Made by a program: the position numbers and the translations under genes | Assembly: GCA_018606645.1 (NCBI GenBank) | Contig: JAGVRI010000019.1 | Location: 1 to 64,000 of the forward strand | DNA length: 64,000 nt | Direction: 5' to 3' | Source of the DNA: Chloroflexota bacterium | GTDB lineage: Bacteria; Chloroflexota; Anaerolineae; JAAYZQ01 | Part shown: positions 35,407 to 43,784 of the stretch, in pieces | Layout: each line of letters begins with the position of its first letter | Position numbering within the stretch: position 1 is the first letter of the stretch | The notes under the pieces: generated by a model | Told to the model about the DNA's origin: nothing | Seen by the model: only the letters and a program-made list of their open reading frames with translations | Database searches by the model: none

Positions 35407-36336
35407 CTATTCAAAGCGGATCCTGGGATCGAGGAAACCGTAGAGCAGGTCCACGATCAGGTTCATGAAAGTCACCAGAAAGGCCAGAAGAAGGGTGGTC
35501 CCCATAATGACCGGATAGTCCCGGGCCTGGATGCTCTTGACAAAGTAGCGCCCGATGCCGGGCACCCGCAGAATGGTTTCGACGAAAAAGGAACCGGTGA
35601 CGACAAAGGCAAGATACAAGCCGGCCACCGTCACGATCGGGATCAGCGCGTTAGCCAGAATATGGCGGACCAACACGGCGCGTTCCATCAGGCCTTTTGC
35701 CCGCGCGGTACGGACATAGTCCTGCCGCGTCACCTCCAGGATGCTGGCCCGGCTATAGCGCGCCAGGGCAGCCGTCGGGGCGATGGCCAGCGTCACCACC
35801 GGCAGGATAGCCGACTTGGTGAACAAGCCATCCCAGCCGCCGGTGGGCAACCACTTTAACCACACGGCAAAGACCACCACCAGCACCGGAGCGACGACAA
35901 ACACCGGCACCGAATAGCCGACGATCGAGAACAGAACGGCCAGGTAATCGATCCAGGTGTTGGGATGGAGAGCCGATATCGTTCCTAACGAGACGCCGGC
36001 CACCACAGCGAGGAGCATGGCCGCGGCGCCGATCTGGAGGGAAACAGGGAAGAATTGCGCGATGATCTCGGTGACGGTTTGCGTGGCGTTCCGATACGAT
36101 GGGCCAAAATCAAAGCGCGTGACCACCCCCCAGATATAATCAAAATACTGTTCATACAGAGGGCGGTCGAGTTTGTACTTGGCGTTGAGGCGGGCGATCG
36201 CCGCTTCGGTGAGAGGTTTCTCGGCGCGGTCCCAGGGGCCGCCGGGTGTGGCCCGCATCAGAAAAAAGACCAGGGTATACACCCCTAACAGGACCGGAAT
36301 AAACAACAACACCCTTCGGACTAGATATCGCGTCAC
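35407..36336 (-). CDS. Dipeptide/oligopeptide ABC permease (DppB type)
   Basis: 309 aa. Starts TRYLVRRVLLFIPVLLGVYTL, has the EAA loop YVRTARAKGLMERAVLVRH and ends DLLYGFLDPRIRFE, all DppB features, with about six transmembrane helices. Downstream of the binding-protein gene, from which it is separated by a perfect 14-bp hairpin at 36359-36392. Confidence 0.93.
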   Translation of the reverse strand: MTRYLVRRVLLFIPVLLGVYTLVFFLMRATPGGPWDRAEKPLTEAAIARLNAKYKLDRPLYEQYFDYIWGVVTRFDFGPSYRNATQTVTEIIAQFFPVSLQIGAAAMLLAVVAGVSLGTISALHPNTWIDYLAVLFSIVGYSVPVFVVAPVLVVVFAVWLKWLPTGGWDGLFTKSAILPVVTLAIAPTAALARYSRASILEVTRQDYVRTARAKGLMERAVLVRHILANALIPIVTVAGLYLAFVVTGSFFVETILRVPGIGRYFVKSIQARDYPVIMGTTLLLAFLVTFMNLIVDLLYGFLDPRIRFE

Positions 36337-36358
36337 CGTTCAATCCCCCCAAAGATCA

Positions 36359-36392
36359 GCGTATGGGGTGACCAGCCAGTCACCCCATACGC
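36359..36392. repeat. 14-bp perfect hairpin between binding-protein and permease genes
   Basis: Left arm 36359-36372, right arm 36379-36392, all 14 pairs matched, 6-nt loop. It occupies the 76-nt gap after the binding-protein stop codon. No T-run follows on the transcribed strand, so it likely stabilises the upstream mRNA or causes partial termination, as proposed for the element at 18130-18169. The sequence differs from that element. Confidence 0.82.
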
Positions 36393-36412
36393 CGTTCATG
36401 ACCGCCGGCCTG

Positions 36413-38146
36413 TTAGTGTTTCACCACCCAGGCCCAGTGCAGGTTATAGTTGCCCATTCTGGAGAAGACAGGTCCGCGGACCCATGGTTTGAGGAGATAG
36501 GGCTCGACACTGTGCATCACCGGCGCCAGCGGGACTTCGCGCTCCAGGATGGTATCGGCTTCCATGTACATCTGAATGCGCTTTTCCGGATCGGGTTCGC
36601 CGGCCGCCTTGTTGACCAGCTCGTCGAATTCCTTGTTCACCCAGCGGCTGTGGTACTGGTCCACCGAAGACTCAAAGATGGCATTGAACCAGTTGTAGGG
36701 ATCCTCATAGTCCGAAGACCAGCCGTAGATCATCATGTGGAACGGCTGCTCGGCCCGGGAGCGGAACCACTCGCGGTAGGCCTGGGCTTCGGTGGGAGAG
36801 CCTTTGACCTTGACCCCCAACGCCTTTTCCCACATGGCCGGCAGGGATTCGCCTCCCTTTTGCTCCAGGAAGCGGGTGCGGTACTTGAGCTCCACCTCCG
36901 GGAACCCTTCGCCGTTCGGGTATCCTGCCTCGGCCAGAAGCTGTTTCGCCTTCTCCACATCCTTGGCGTAATCCCGGGTGCCGATGTAGGCATCTTCGTT
37001 CCGACCGGCAATCCCCGGTGCAATCAGGATGTAAGCGGGTTGCCCCAGGCCCTGAAGTACTCCGTTGACAAACCCTTCGCGATCGATTGCCAGGCTGAAG
37101 GCCTGCCGCACCCGCACGTCGTCGAAAGGCGGGTTGGTCGTGTCAAAGACCACCCAATAGGTATTGGACTGAGGCTGAAGGACCACCTGCTGGGACAATT
37201 CCGGATCGGCCTTGATGCGCGCATATTCCTCCGGCGGGAAGGGGGCCAGGTCCAGCTCATCGGCTTCATACAAGGTCAGAGCCGTGCTGTAGGGGTCCTC
37301 CATGAGCAGGTACACCAGCTTGGCTACCTTGGCCGGCTCCCCCCAGTAGTAGGGGTTGCGCTCAAATACGATCTTGACGTCCTTCTCCCATTCGGTCATC
37401 ACGTAGGGTCCGTTACAGACGACGTTCCCCGGCTCGACCCATTTCTCGCCGTATTTCTCGATCACATCCTGGCGCAGCGGAAACAGGGTCGGGAACGCAG
37501 CCAGGCGGGGGAAGAAACCGGCCGGTTGCTCCAGGGTGACTTTGAGGGTATAGTCGTCCACGGCCTCGACGCCGAGCTGGGTCAGATCGGTAATCTTGCC
37601 CTCGTTGATGGCCTGGGCGTTCTTGATGATATAGACGGTGCCGGCATAGGGGTTGGCCGTGGCCGGATCGAGGGTGCGCCGCCAGGCCCACACATAATCA
37701 TGGGCGGTCACCGGCTTTCCATCGCTCCACTTGGCGTTCTGGCGCAGATAGAAGGTGTAGACATCGCCCGTTTCGTTCACTTCGTAACGTTCCGCGCCCT
37801 GCAGCAACTCTGTGCCGTCGTCCATAAAGTCCAGCAAGCCCTGGAACATCTTGCGCTGGATATCTACGTCATTGACGCTCGGCATCAAGCCGGGGTCCAG
37901 GTTGTCGATCTGGGCCCGAGGGGCGCGAAGAATGGACTGCTCCCCTTCCGTGACTATCTCCTCTTCCGCTGGCGGGGGAGGCGCCTCAGTGGCGGCCTGG
38001 GTCGGTGGAACCTGAGTGGCTACCGCCTGGGTCGGTTGTTCGGCCACAGGCGTCGCCGCCGGCGTGCTCGGTTGGCAGGCGGTGACGGAGAGCAGAAGGG
38101 CCAACGTCAGCAACAGGGACAACTGGACAAAAAGTCTGGGTTTCAT
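36413..38146 (-). CDS. Peptide ABC transporter substrate-binding lipoprotein (family 5)
   Basis: 577 aa lipoprotein. Signal sequence LSLLLTLALLLSVTAC places the lipidated Cys near residue 24, followed by a Pro/Thr/Ala/Gln linker (PSTPAATPVAEQPTQ). The SBP_bac_5 body has FYLRQNAKWSDGKPVTAHDYVWAWRR as the OppA-type signature (quoted across its two halves FYLRQNAKWSDG and KPVTAHDY), and RVRQAFSLAIDREG. AAAGGAGG lies seven bases before ATG 38146; the earlier ATG 38167 coincides with the predicted -10 box and is rejected. First gene of the minus-strand peptide operon. Confidence 0.94.
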   Translation of the reverse strand: MKPRLFVQLSLLLTLALLLSVTACQPSTPAATPVAEQPTQAVATQVPPTQAATEAPPPPAEEEIVTEGEQSILRAPRAQIDNLDPGLMPSVNDVDIQRKMFQGLLDFMDDGTELLQGAERYEVNETGDVYTFYLRQNAKWSDGKPVTAHDYVWAWRRTLDPATANPYAGTVYIIKNAQAINEGKITDLTQLGVEAVDDYTLKVTLEQPAGFFPRLAAFPTLFPLRQDVIEKYGEKWVEPGNVVCNGPYVMTEWEKDVKIVFERNPYYWGEPAKVAKLVYLLMEDPYSTALTLYEADELDLAPFPPEEYARIKADPELSQQVVLQPQSNTYWVVFDTTNPPFDDVRVRQAFSLAIDREGFVNGVLQGLGQPAYILIAPGIAGRNEDAYIGTRDYAKDVEKAKQLLAEAGYPNGEGFPEVELKYRTRFLEQKGGESLPAMWEKALGVKVKGSPTEAQAYREWFRSRAEQPFHMMIYGWSSDYEDPYNWFNAIFESSVDQYHSRWVNKEFDELVNKAAGEPDPEKRIQMYMEADTILEREVPLAPVMHSVEPYLLKPWVRGPVFSRMGNYNLHWAWVVKH

Positions 38147-38166
38147 TCGATTCCTCCTTTGTGGCA

Positions 38167-38195
38167 ATCATACTGATCATGGTGCCGTTTGGCAA
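38167..38195 (-). promoter_or_regulatory. Sigma-70 promoter of the minus-strand peptide operon
   Basis: Minus strand: TTGCCA (38195-38190), a 17-nt spacer, TATGAT (38172-38167). The transcript would begin near 38160, just before the AAAGGAGG and ATG 38146, and could extend through nine genes to 27320. Confidence 0.6.
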
Positions 38196-38262
38196 ATAGA
38201 AAGCATTGGTGTTTCTCGTTCTATACACTCCCCTCCTTTCCTGGTTCTGAAGCATCCGTGGC

Positions 38263-39192
38263 CTAACGCACGGACTCGCTTCCTCCTGGACCCGCAGCGC
38301 ATTGGCTGCGAATGAGCAAGGTTTGCCACTGCTGATCCACATCTTGCTGAATCCAGGCCAGTTCCTCCTCGCTGAGAGGCAACAAACGCCGCCGCTGGGT
38401 TTCAAAGTACTGCCGGACCGGAATCGGATCGGGGTTGAGGTCAATCACATACTGTTGGCCGTCCAGGACGTGGTACAGGGGGTGGATCCGGGCGCGCACC
38501 GCCAGGCGGGCGATGCGTACCCCTTCATCGGGTGGGAGCTGCCAGCCGGTGGGACACGGGGTGTGGATATGAATGAACTTGAACCCCTTGAGCGAGCGGG
38601 CGTATTGCACCTTTCGCTGCAGATCGTCCAGATAGCCGATCGAGGCCGTCGCGGCAAAGGGGATGCGGTGGGCAGCCATGATTTCCACAATGTTCTTCTT
38701 GCGGATGCCCAACAGCCTCGACTCGGTGGTCGTCGTCGTCCGTACCCCGGGAAGCGTCGCCGTGGACTGTTGCCCGCCCGTATTCATGTAGGCTTCGTTA
38801 TCGTAGCAGACATAGAGCACATTCTCGTTATAGGCCGCAGCCGCTGACAGAGCCGTCATGCCGATATCGAACGTCGCGCCATCGCCTCCCCAGGCCAGGA
38901 CCTGGACATCGTCCCGGCCCTGGATGTCCAGGGCAGCCCGCAAGCCTCTGGCCATGGAAGCCGCCGTGCCAAAGGCCCCGTGCAACAGCGGCACTTTGAC
39001 CGACGTGTAGGGAAAGGGGCCGTCAATGACCGCCCAACAGCCGGTGGTCAGGGCAATGATCGTATTCGGCCCCATCGCCTTGAGGACGTGGCGCATCGCC
39101 AGCGCGGCCATGCACCCTGGACAGGAATACATACCTGGCGACAGATACTCTTGATCGGGCACGGCAACCGGTGTCAATGCAGGTTGGCTCAT
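38263..39192 (-). CDS. porB: 2-oxoacid:ferredoxin oxidoreductase beta subunit (TPP-binding)
   Basis: 309 aa TPP-binding subunit of a PFOR/VOR-type enzyme that oxidatively decarboxylates a 2-oxoacid to acyl-CoA with ferredoxin. Seen: YSCPGCMAALAMRH with Fe-S/TPP-domain cysteines, ALTTGCWAVIDGPFPY, the TPP motif GGDGATFDIGMTAL, and YVCYDNEAYMNTGGQ. These best match pyruvate-type beta subunits. The stop-start overlap with the alpha gene is ATGA (39189-39192), and GGAG precedes ATG 39192, so the longer frame is rejected. Confidence 0.92.
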   Translation of the reverse strand: MSQPALTPVAVPDQEYLSPGMYSCPGCMAALAMRHVLKAMGPNTIIALTTGCWAVIDGPFPYTSVKVPLLHGAFGTAASMARGLRAALDIQGRDDVQVLAWGGDGATFDIGMTALSAAAAYNENVLYVCYDNEAYMNTGGQQSTATLPGVRTTTTTESRLLGIRKKNIVEIMAAHRIPFAATASIGYLDDLQRKVQYARSLKGFKFIHIHTPCPTGWQLPPDEGVRIARLAVRARIHPLYHVLDGQQYVIDLNPDPIPVRQYFETQRRRLLPLSEEELAWIQQDVDQQWQTLLIRSQCAAGPGGSESVR

Positions 39193-40352
39193 CTTCGCTC
39201 CTTCAATTCGATCCAGATCGGCACATCTTGAGGCGGATTGGACCGGGCGATCTGGATGATCTGATCTACCGTTCCCGGGGTCACATCGCGTCCACCGAGT
39301 CCGGCAATGAATCCCAGCACCGGCCTGTCGCGGACCTGGCTGCCATAGAGCGCCGAGCGGACCTCTTGCCAAAAGACCCCTCCCATTCCCACCGAAACGT
39401 TACGGTCAATCACGGCGATCTGCTGGGCAGAAGCGACCGCCTGCCGGACTTGCTGGGTGGGAAAAGGGCGCAGATAGCGGATCTTGAGGAGGCCGATCCT
39501 CTCCCCTCGTTCCCGGCGCTCATCCACCACTTCCCGTAGCGTGCCCACCAACGACCCGGAGCCCACCAGGACCAGCTCGGCATCCTCGCAACCATAGGCC
39601 TCGGTGAGCCCATAGCGATGGCCGAATATCTGCCCAAACTCCTCGTCGGCCTCCTGAGCGACGGCGCGGGCATGTTCCATGGCCTCCCACATCTGGTACC
39701 GCATCTCCATGAACAGATGGGGGCCGGTGCCTCCATGCAGGGTGTGCGGTTCGTTAGGGTCTAGTTTCACCGGAGGGTTGTAAGGAGGAAGATACCGGTC
39801 CACATCTTCAATATCATAGACATCCACCGGCTCGGTCGTGTAGGAATTATAGTATCCATCCATGTTGACCAGCACGGGCAACATCACCTGCTCGGCGACC
39901 TTGTAGCCCTGAATGATGGCGTCCAAGGCTTCCTGGTTTTGCTCGCAGTAGACGTGCAGCCAGCCGGTGTCCCGTTGGGCGATAATATCGGACTGGTCGC
40001 AATACATGGTCCACGGCGCCGACATGGCCCGATTGACGTTGACCATGACGATCGGCAGACGGGCGCCCGCTGCCCAGTGGAGCAGTTCATGCATCAGCGC
40101 CAGCCCCTGGCTGCTGGTTGCGGTGAACACGCGCGCCCCCGCCTCTGAGGCAGCAATCAGAGACGCCATGACCGAATGCTCGGACTCGGCCATAATGAAT
40201 TTGGCCTTGAGTCGACCGCTGGCGATATGCTGGGCCAGAGCCTCGACAATCCCGGTCTGCGGAGAGATCGGATAGGCGGCCGTAACCTGAACGCGGCTCA
40301 GCACCGCGCCATAGGCAGCGGCCGAGTTGCCGTTCATGATTATCCGTTCCAT
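39189..40352 (-). CDS. porA: 2-oxoacid:ferredoxin oxidoreductase alpha subunit
   Basis: 387 aa alpha subunit. It has MNGNSAAAYGAVLSRVQVTAAYPISPQTGIVE (the segment NGNSAAAYGA and AAYPISPQT are diagnostic), FIMAESEHSVMASLIAASEAGARVFTATSSQGL in pieces (AESEHSVMA, TATSSQGLALM), and the C-terminal domain GLLKIRYLRPFP and VIDRNVSVGMGG. GGAGG lies just before ATG 40352. It overlaps the 3' end of the delta-like gene by 13 nt. Pyruvate is the likeliest substrate but a branched-chain 2-oxoacid is possible. Confidence 0.92.
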   Translation of the reverse strand: MERIIMNGNSAAAYGAVLSRVQVTAAYPISPQTGIVEALAQHIASGRLKAKFIMAESEHSVMASLIAASEAGARVFTATSSQGLALMHELLHWAAGARLPIVMVNVNRAMSAPWTMYCDQSDIIAQRDTGWLHVYCEQNQEALDAIIQGYKVAEQVMLPVLVNMDGYYNSYTTEPVDVYDIEDVDRYLPPYNPPVKLDPNEPHTLHGGTGPHLFMEMRYQMWEAMEHARAVAQEADEEFGQIFGHRYGLTEAYGCEDAELVLVGSGSLVGTLREVVDERRERGERIGLLKIRYLRPFPTQQVRQAVASAQQIAVIDRNVSVGMGGVFWQEVRSALYGSQVRDRPVLGFIAGLGGRDVTPGTVDQIIQIARSNPPQDVPIWIELKERR

Positions 40353-41689
40353 TTTTCCTCCTCGATGACCGAGAGCACCCGCCGGGGGCAGACCGCCGCG
40401 CACAGCAAGCACCCCTTGCAATAGTCATAGTCGATCTCGTACCGGCCTTCGCTCCGCGAGATCACGGCGTCCGGGCAATAGACCCAACAATTATCGCAAT
40501 GGTTGCACCGCCCGCACGAAAAACAGCGATGCGCTTCGGCCAGGACCCGTTGCAGATCATCCCGGGTCGCCCACTGGCTGGTCAACAGACCCTCAGCCTC
40601 GGTCACCAGGACCGGGTCCCAGGAAGAGGGCGACTCCAGCATATCCAACTGAAGCTTGTCGTAGGTAACTACCTCCTCCGAACGCTGCAGGGGGTGGTCG
40701 GTCAGAAGGGCCAGGTATTTGAGCGCCGAGACGATGCGAGGGTTGCCTCCGACCTGGATATGCGACAGGGTATCGGCGGGATTCAATCCGCGCCAATAGG
40801 CATCCAGAAGCAAGGCAACCCATTTGCCGTAGCCAATGGCCTCGGACACCCGGAGGGGCGCACGGATGGGTAAAGTCGGCTGAGCGACCTCGTGCGCCCC
40901 GACGCCCGGGAACGGAACCGGCTCGTCGGGGGACCGGTCCCTGCCGCCAGGGAGGACCAGCATCAACTCTTCCGGGCTATGCACTCCTCCGAATATCCCC
41001 TCGTACTTTGCCTTCAGTTCCTCCAGGCCCACGGCAGAGTGCTGGACCGCCATGCGCTCGCCGACGATCCGCTCAATCTCTGCATCCAGGAGCCCGTCCG
41101 GGAGATGGCGAGCCTGAGGGCCCGCCCTCAACCGTCCGCCTAACGCCTCGGCAGTCTCGAACAGCGTCACCGCATGGTGCAACGAGGCCATAAAGAACGC
41201 AAAGGCCAGTTCGGCCGGTCCAGAGCCCACCACCGCCACCGCACGAGGCACGGGGGTGGGCGGAAACCGCAACGGCTCAAACTGGATCTCGGCCAGGACC
41301 GCCTCAATGTCATGGATGGCGATCCGCTGGTCGTATTGACGGCGGTTGCACGATAGCTCACAGGGGCGGTGACAGACCCGGCCGGTGACTGCCGGCAGCG
41401 GGTTTTCGCTGCGCAGGACATTGGCCGCCTTTTGCCAATGCCCTTCCACCACGGTCTGGATATAATCCACCACCTGATTCCCCACCGGGCAAGCCGCATC
41501 ACACGGCGCCCGTTTGGTCTGATAGTAGGGGCGCCAGTAGCGCCACAATCCGGTGAGATTGGCTCGGGTGGAGGCCAGGGCCACCGATTTGTACGGATAA
41601 TCATCGAGCGCTTCCAGTGAGACCGGCTGTTGCGACTGGGACAGGGTGGCCGGCGGTTTGCGAATATGGAATTCGCCTTCTGTCGTCAT
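40340..41689 (-). CDS. GltD-like flavoprotein fused to a two-cluster ferredoxin (delta position)
   Basis: 449 aa occupying the delta-subunit position. N-terminus carries the GltD Fe-S domain (CDAACPVGNQVVDYIQ ... VCHRPCELSCNRRQ), then an FAD-binding Rossmann fold VAVVGSGPAELAFAFFM with FETAEALGGRLR. The second NADPH-binding Rossmann motif normally present in GltD is missing or unrecognisable. The C-terminus is a ferredoxin: CFSCGRCNHCDNCWVYCP and YCKGCLLCAAVCP. It therefore may carry electrons from the TPP enzyme rather than use NADPH. ATGA overlap with the gamma gene. Confidence 0.85.
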   Translation of the reverse strand: MTTEGEFHIRKPPATLSQSQQPVSLEALDDYPYKSVALASTRANLTGLWRYWRPYYQTKRAPCDAACPVGNQVVDYIQTVVEGHWQKAANVLRSENPLPAVTGRVCHRPCELSCNRRQYDQRIAIHDIEAVLAEIQFEPLRFPPTPVPRAVAVVGSGPAELAFAFFMASLHHAVTLFETAEALGGRLRAGPQARHLPDGLLDAEIERIVGERMAVQHSAVGLEELKAKYEGIFGGVHSPEELMLVLPGGRDRSPDEPVPFPGVGAHEVAQPTLPIRAPLRVSEAIGYGKWVALLLDAYWRGLNPADTLSHIQVGGNPRIVSALKYLALLTDHPLQRSEEVVTYDKLQLDMLESPSSWDPVLVTEAEGLLTSQWATRDDLQRVLAEAHRCFSCGRCNHCDNCWVYCPDAVISRSEGRYEIDYDYCKGCLLCAAVCPRRVLSVIEEEKWNG

Positions 41690-42252
41690 AGGAGCAGGAC
41701 CCTTTCATAGGCTTCTCGCATGCCCAATTCCATGCGGTCATCTTTGGGAGGGAACCTCTCTTTGGCCGCGCGGATGACCGTTTCCAGGGATACCAACCCG
41801 GTCACTTTGGAAAAGGCAGCGATCATGAGCGTGTTGATCCGGGGATAGGGGGGGCCGCCCAGTCCCAGCCGATACGCGATCTCGTCGGCATTCACCACAG
41901 CGACCTGAAAGGAACAGCCCAGACCCAGAGCCTCCCGATCATTATGAGGGGTGTTCACCAGGATCAATCCACCGTCCGGCACACCCTGAGTGACATCGGC
42001 AATTTTGATCAGCGAACCATCGAGCACGACCACGTACCTGGGATGATAGACCCAGGAGCGCTGGTAAATCTTCTGATCGGCCACGCGGAGGAAAACGGTC
42101 ACGGGAGCCCCGCGCCGTTGGGGGCCATAGACCGGAACCGATTGGGGGTACCTTCCTTCGTAAAAGAACGCCTGCGCCAACAGCGCACTGGCGGTCACAA
42201 TTCCCTGCCCGCCCCGACCATGGAATCGGATTTCGTCATATGCTTTTGTCAT
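41686..42252 (-). CDS. porG: 2-oxoacid:ferredoxin oxidoreductase gamma subunit
   Basis: 188 aa, full-length gamma subunit: YDEIRFHGRGGQGIVTASALLAQAFFYEG is the family start (diagnostic GRGGQGIVTAS), with QSVPVYGPQRRGAPVTVFLRV and GGPPYPRINTLMIAAF. First gene of the gamma-delta-alpha-beta operon. AGGT lies about ten bases before the ATG. A consensus promoter with a flanking inverted repeat is found 110-140 nt upstream. Confidence 0.93.
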   Translation of the reverse strand: MTKAYDEIRFHGRGGQGIVTASALLAQAFFYEGRYPQSVPVYGPQRRGAPVTVFLRVADQKIYQRSWVYHPRYVVVLDGSLIKIADVTQGVPDGGLILVNTPHNDREALGLGCSFQVAVVNADEIAYRLGLGGPPYPRINTLMIAAFSKVTGLVSLETVIRAAKERFPPKDDRMELGMREAYERVLLL

Positions 42253-42334
42253 AAGAATCTACCTGATGGTTTTCCTGAGATGGCTGATCGTCGCCTGGCT
42301 TTCGGTGCTCCTTTGCACGCTCCGGAAAACGAAC

Positions 42335-42386
42335 CCTGAACAAATCGTGAAACGGCTTTTTGTAATTATACCTTGATTTGTTCAGG
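42335..42386. repeat. 12-bp inverted repeat around the porG promoter (putative operator)
   Basis: Perfect arms at 42335-42346 and 42375-42386, 28 nt apart. One arm falls inside the promoter spacer and the other just downstream of the predicted transcription start, about +13 to +24. Because one arm lies outside the transcript it cannot form an RNA hairpin; it is more plausibly a pair of binding half-sites for a repressor or redox regulator. Confidence 0.6.
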
Positions 42387-42393
42387 ATGTCAA
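42365..42393 (-). promoter_or_regulatory. Full-consensus sigma-70 promoter of the por operon
   Basis: Minus strand: TTGACA (42393-42388), exactly 17 nt, TATAAT (42370-42365). Transcription is expected near 42358, leaving a leader of about 105 nt to ATG 42252. Confidence 0.8.
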
Positions 42394-42487
42394 CCAAAGA
42401 GCGCTCGATGTCGGGTTGGCCGTTGGTGCATGGGGGGAATCGGGGCACGGGAACGGTTCGGATGTGAGACAAGGTTACTGTCGCCGG

Positions 42488-43738
42488 CTATTTTCTTGCG
42501 ACCTTTTCGATCAATTCCTGTCCTTCTCTCGATCCCACCCATGCGCTGGGCACCCGGATCACCCGCCAGCCGGCCAGACGGGCCTGGTTGCACGCCGCCA
42601 ACTCCCGTCGCCACCGGGCGGCATCCTGGGTCCAGGCATCTACATCTACCAGGATCAGGGCCTGGCGCTGCTCTAGATCGGTTGCCAGAAGGGATAGGCT
42701 CCGGCCATCGGGGAAACGCAGACGGCCACCGGGTTGGAAAGCGGGATTCCTCAGCGACAACTTCTCCGCGAACTTTTGCGCCTCGGTCTGGGTTGGAGGC
42801 TCGGGCATCCATTGGATATCGCCCGGCGCTCCTGCCAGCGCCTGCCGCACAAGTTCTATGATGTCCCCCGGAGCCATGGTCACATCCTGGTAAGTGAACT
42901 CCAGCAGTCGGTAGCCTCTCGACTCCAGGTCATTGCGCCGGTCCAGGTCCTCGATGATCTTGACCGCGTCCTGGGCATGAAAGGCGCGGCCGTCGGTGAG
43001 GATGATGATCCCTGCCTGCTCGTAGATAAAGTCGGCGCGGGTGATGGCGCGTCCGAGGGGGTCTCGGACGACCTGCTGGATGGTGGGCAAAGGCAGACCC
43101 TGCTCCTCCAAGAGACGGTAAAGCTCGGCCTCCAGGAAGGAATCAAAGCGCACGGTTTCGTCCAGCGGACGGCGCTCGGCACCCGGTATGGCCGCGGCCA
43201 GCGCCTCGAAAGTGCGCAACACTAGCCGTTTATCCAGGAGGCCGTGCACCCGCTGGTTCCAGTAGTCCTTCAGGCAGCGGTAACAGGCCCTGTCGCAGGC
43301 GCAGGTCTCTAGATGGTCCACGATGCGCGCCGCCAGGCGAGGGATGTCCTGCACCATGCGCTTCAGATAGCCGGTGCCGCCCGGCATCGTGTCGTACAAG
43401 ACCAGCGAGGCGCGCCGGCGGCCCTGTTCCACCCAATCTCGCCGGAAGGCGCGGATTTCGTCCGGGCGGACATAGTATTCTAAGGCCAGTCCCATCAGCC
43501 AGGCCTGAGCAAAACTCTCCACCCAGGCCCGGTCTCCGGCCACCGCCGGGCTAAGCGGGACCTCCACGATGTCGCCCTGAAGGCTGGCCCGCAGGTGGAG
43601 CGCTCCGACGACCCTCTCGTCCTGCTCAGGGTCCCAGCTACGCACGGTGCAGGTGGATAGGTGGCCGCTGACGGGTCCAGCGTTGGCGGCGTACGCTTGA
43701 TATGCCCCTGTCTCTTCCCGGCGGGGCTCGCGCCACAT
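42488..43738 (-). CDS. 5'-truncated DUF1998 (DrmB/MrfA/DpdJ-like) protein with VSR-like nuclease domain
   Basis: 416 aa, C-terminal part of a DUF1998-type protein: LYDTMPGGTGYLKRM (115-129) and zinc cysteines CACDRACYRC (146-155). Residues ~195-300 look like a VSR/DUF559 endonuclease: Glu203 in FLEAELYRLLEEQG, Asp236 in RADFIYEQ, Asp249 in ILTDGRAFH, then YRLLEFTYQDV. The frame stays open upstream of ATG 43738 as VCLECG until a TGA at 43766-43768, so a zinc knuckle and the N-terminal helicase appear lost. GC content is high here and drops at that point. Possibly a decayed gene; function uncertain. Confidence 0.75.
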   Translation of the reverse strand: MWREPRREETGAYQAYAANAGPVSGHLSTCTVRSWDPEQDERVVGALHLRASLQGDIVEVPLSPAVAGDRAWVESFAQAWLMGLALEYYVRPDEIRAFRRDWVEQGRRRASLVLYDTMPGGTGYLKRMVQDIPRLAARIVDHLETCACDRACYRCLKDYWNQRVHGLLDKRLVLRTFEALAAAIPGAERRPLDETVRFDSFLEAELYRLLEEQGLPLPTIQQVVRDPLGRAITRADFIYEQAGIIILTDGRAFHAQDAVKIIEDLDRRNDLESRGYRLLEFTYQDVTMAPGDIIELVRQALAGAPGDIQWMPEPPTQTEAQKFAEKLSLRNPAFQPGGRLRFPDGRSLSLLATDLEQRQALILVDVDAWTQDAARWRRELAACNQARLAGWRVIRVPSAWVGSREGQELIEKVARK

Positions 43739-43784
43739 CCCACACTCGAGGCAGACGGTCTGACGTCATCTTATTGCCCTGTGT

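Noticed and set aside
36173..38176. A 667-codon open frame on the plus strand
   Set aside because: It is antisense to the binding-protein gene, which has a lipobox, family motifs, promoter and ribosome-binding site. The frame exists because of high GC.
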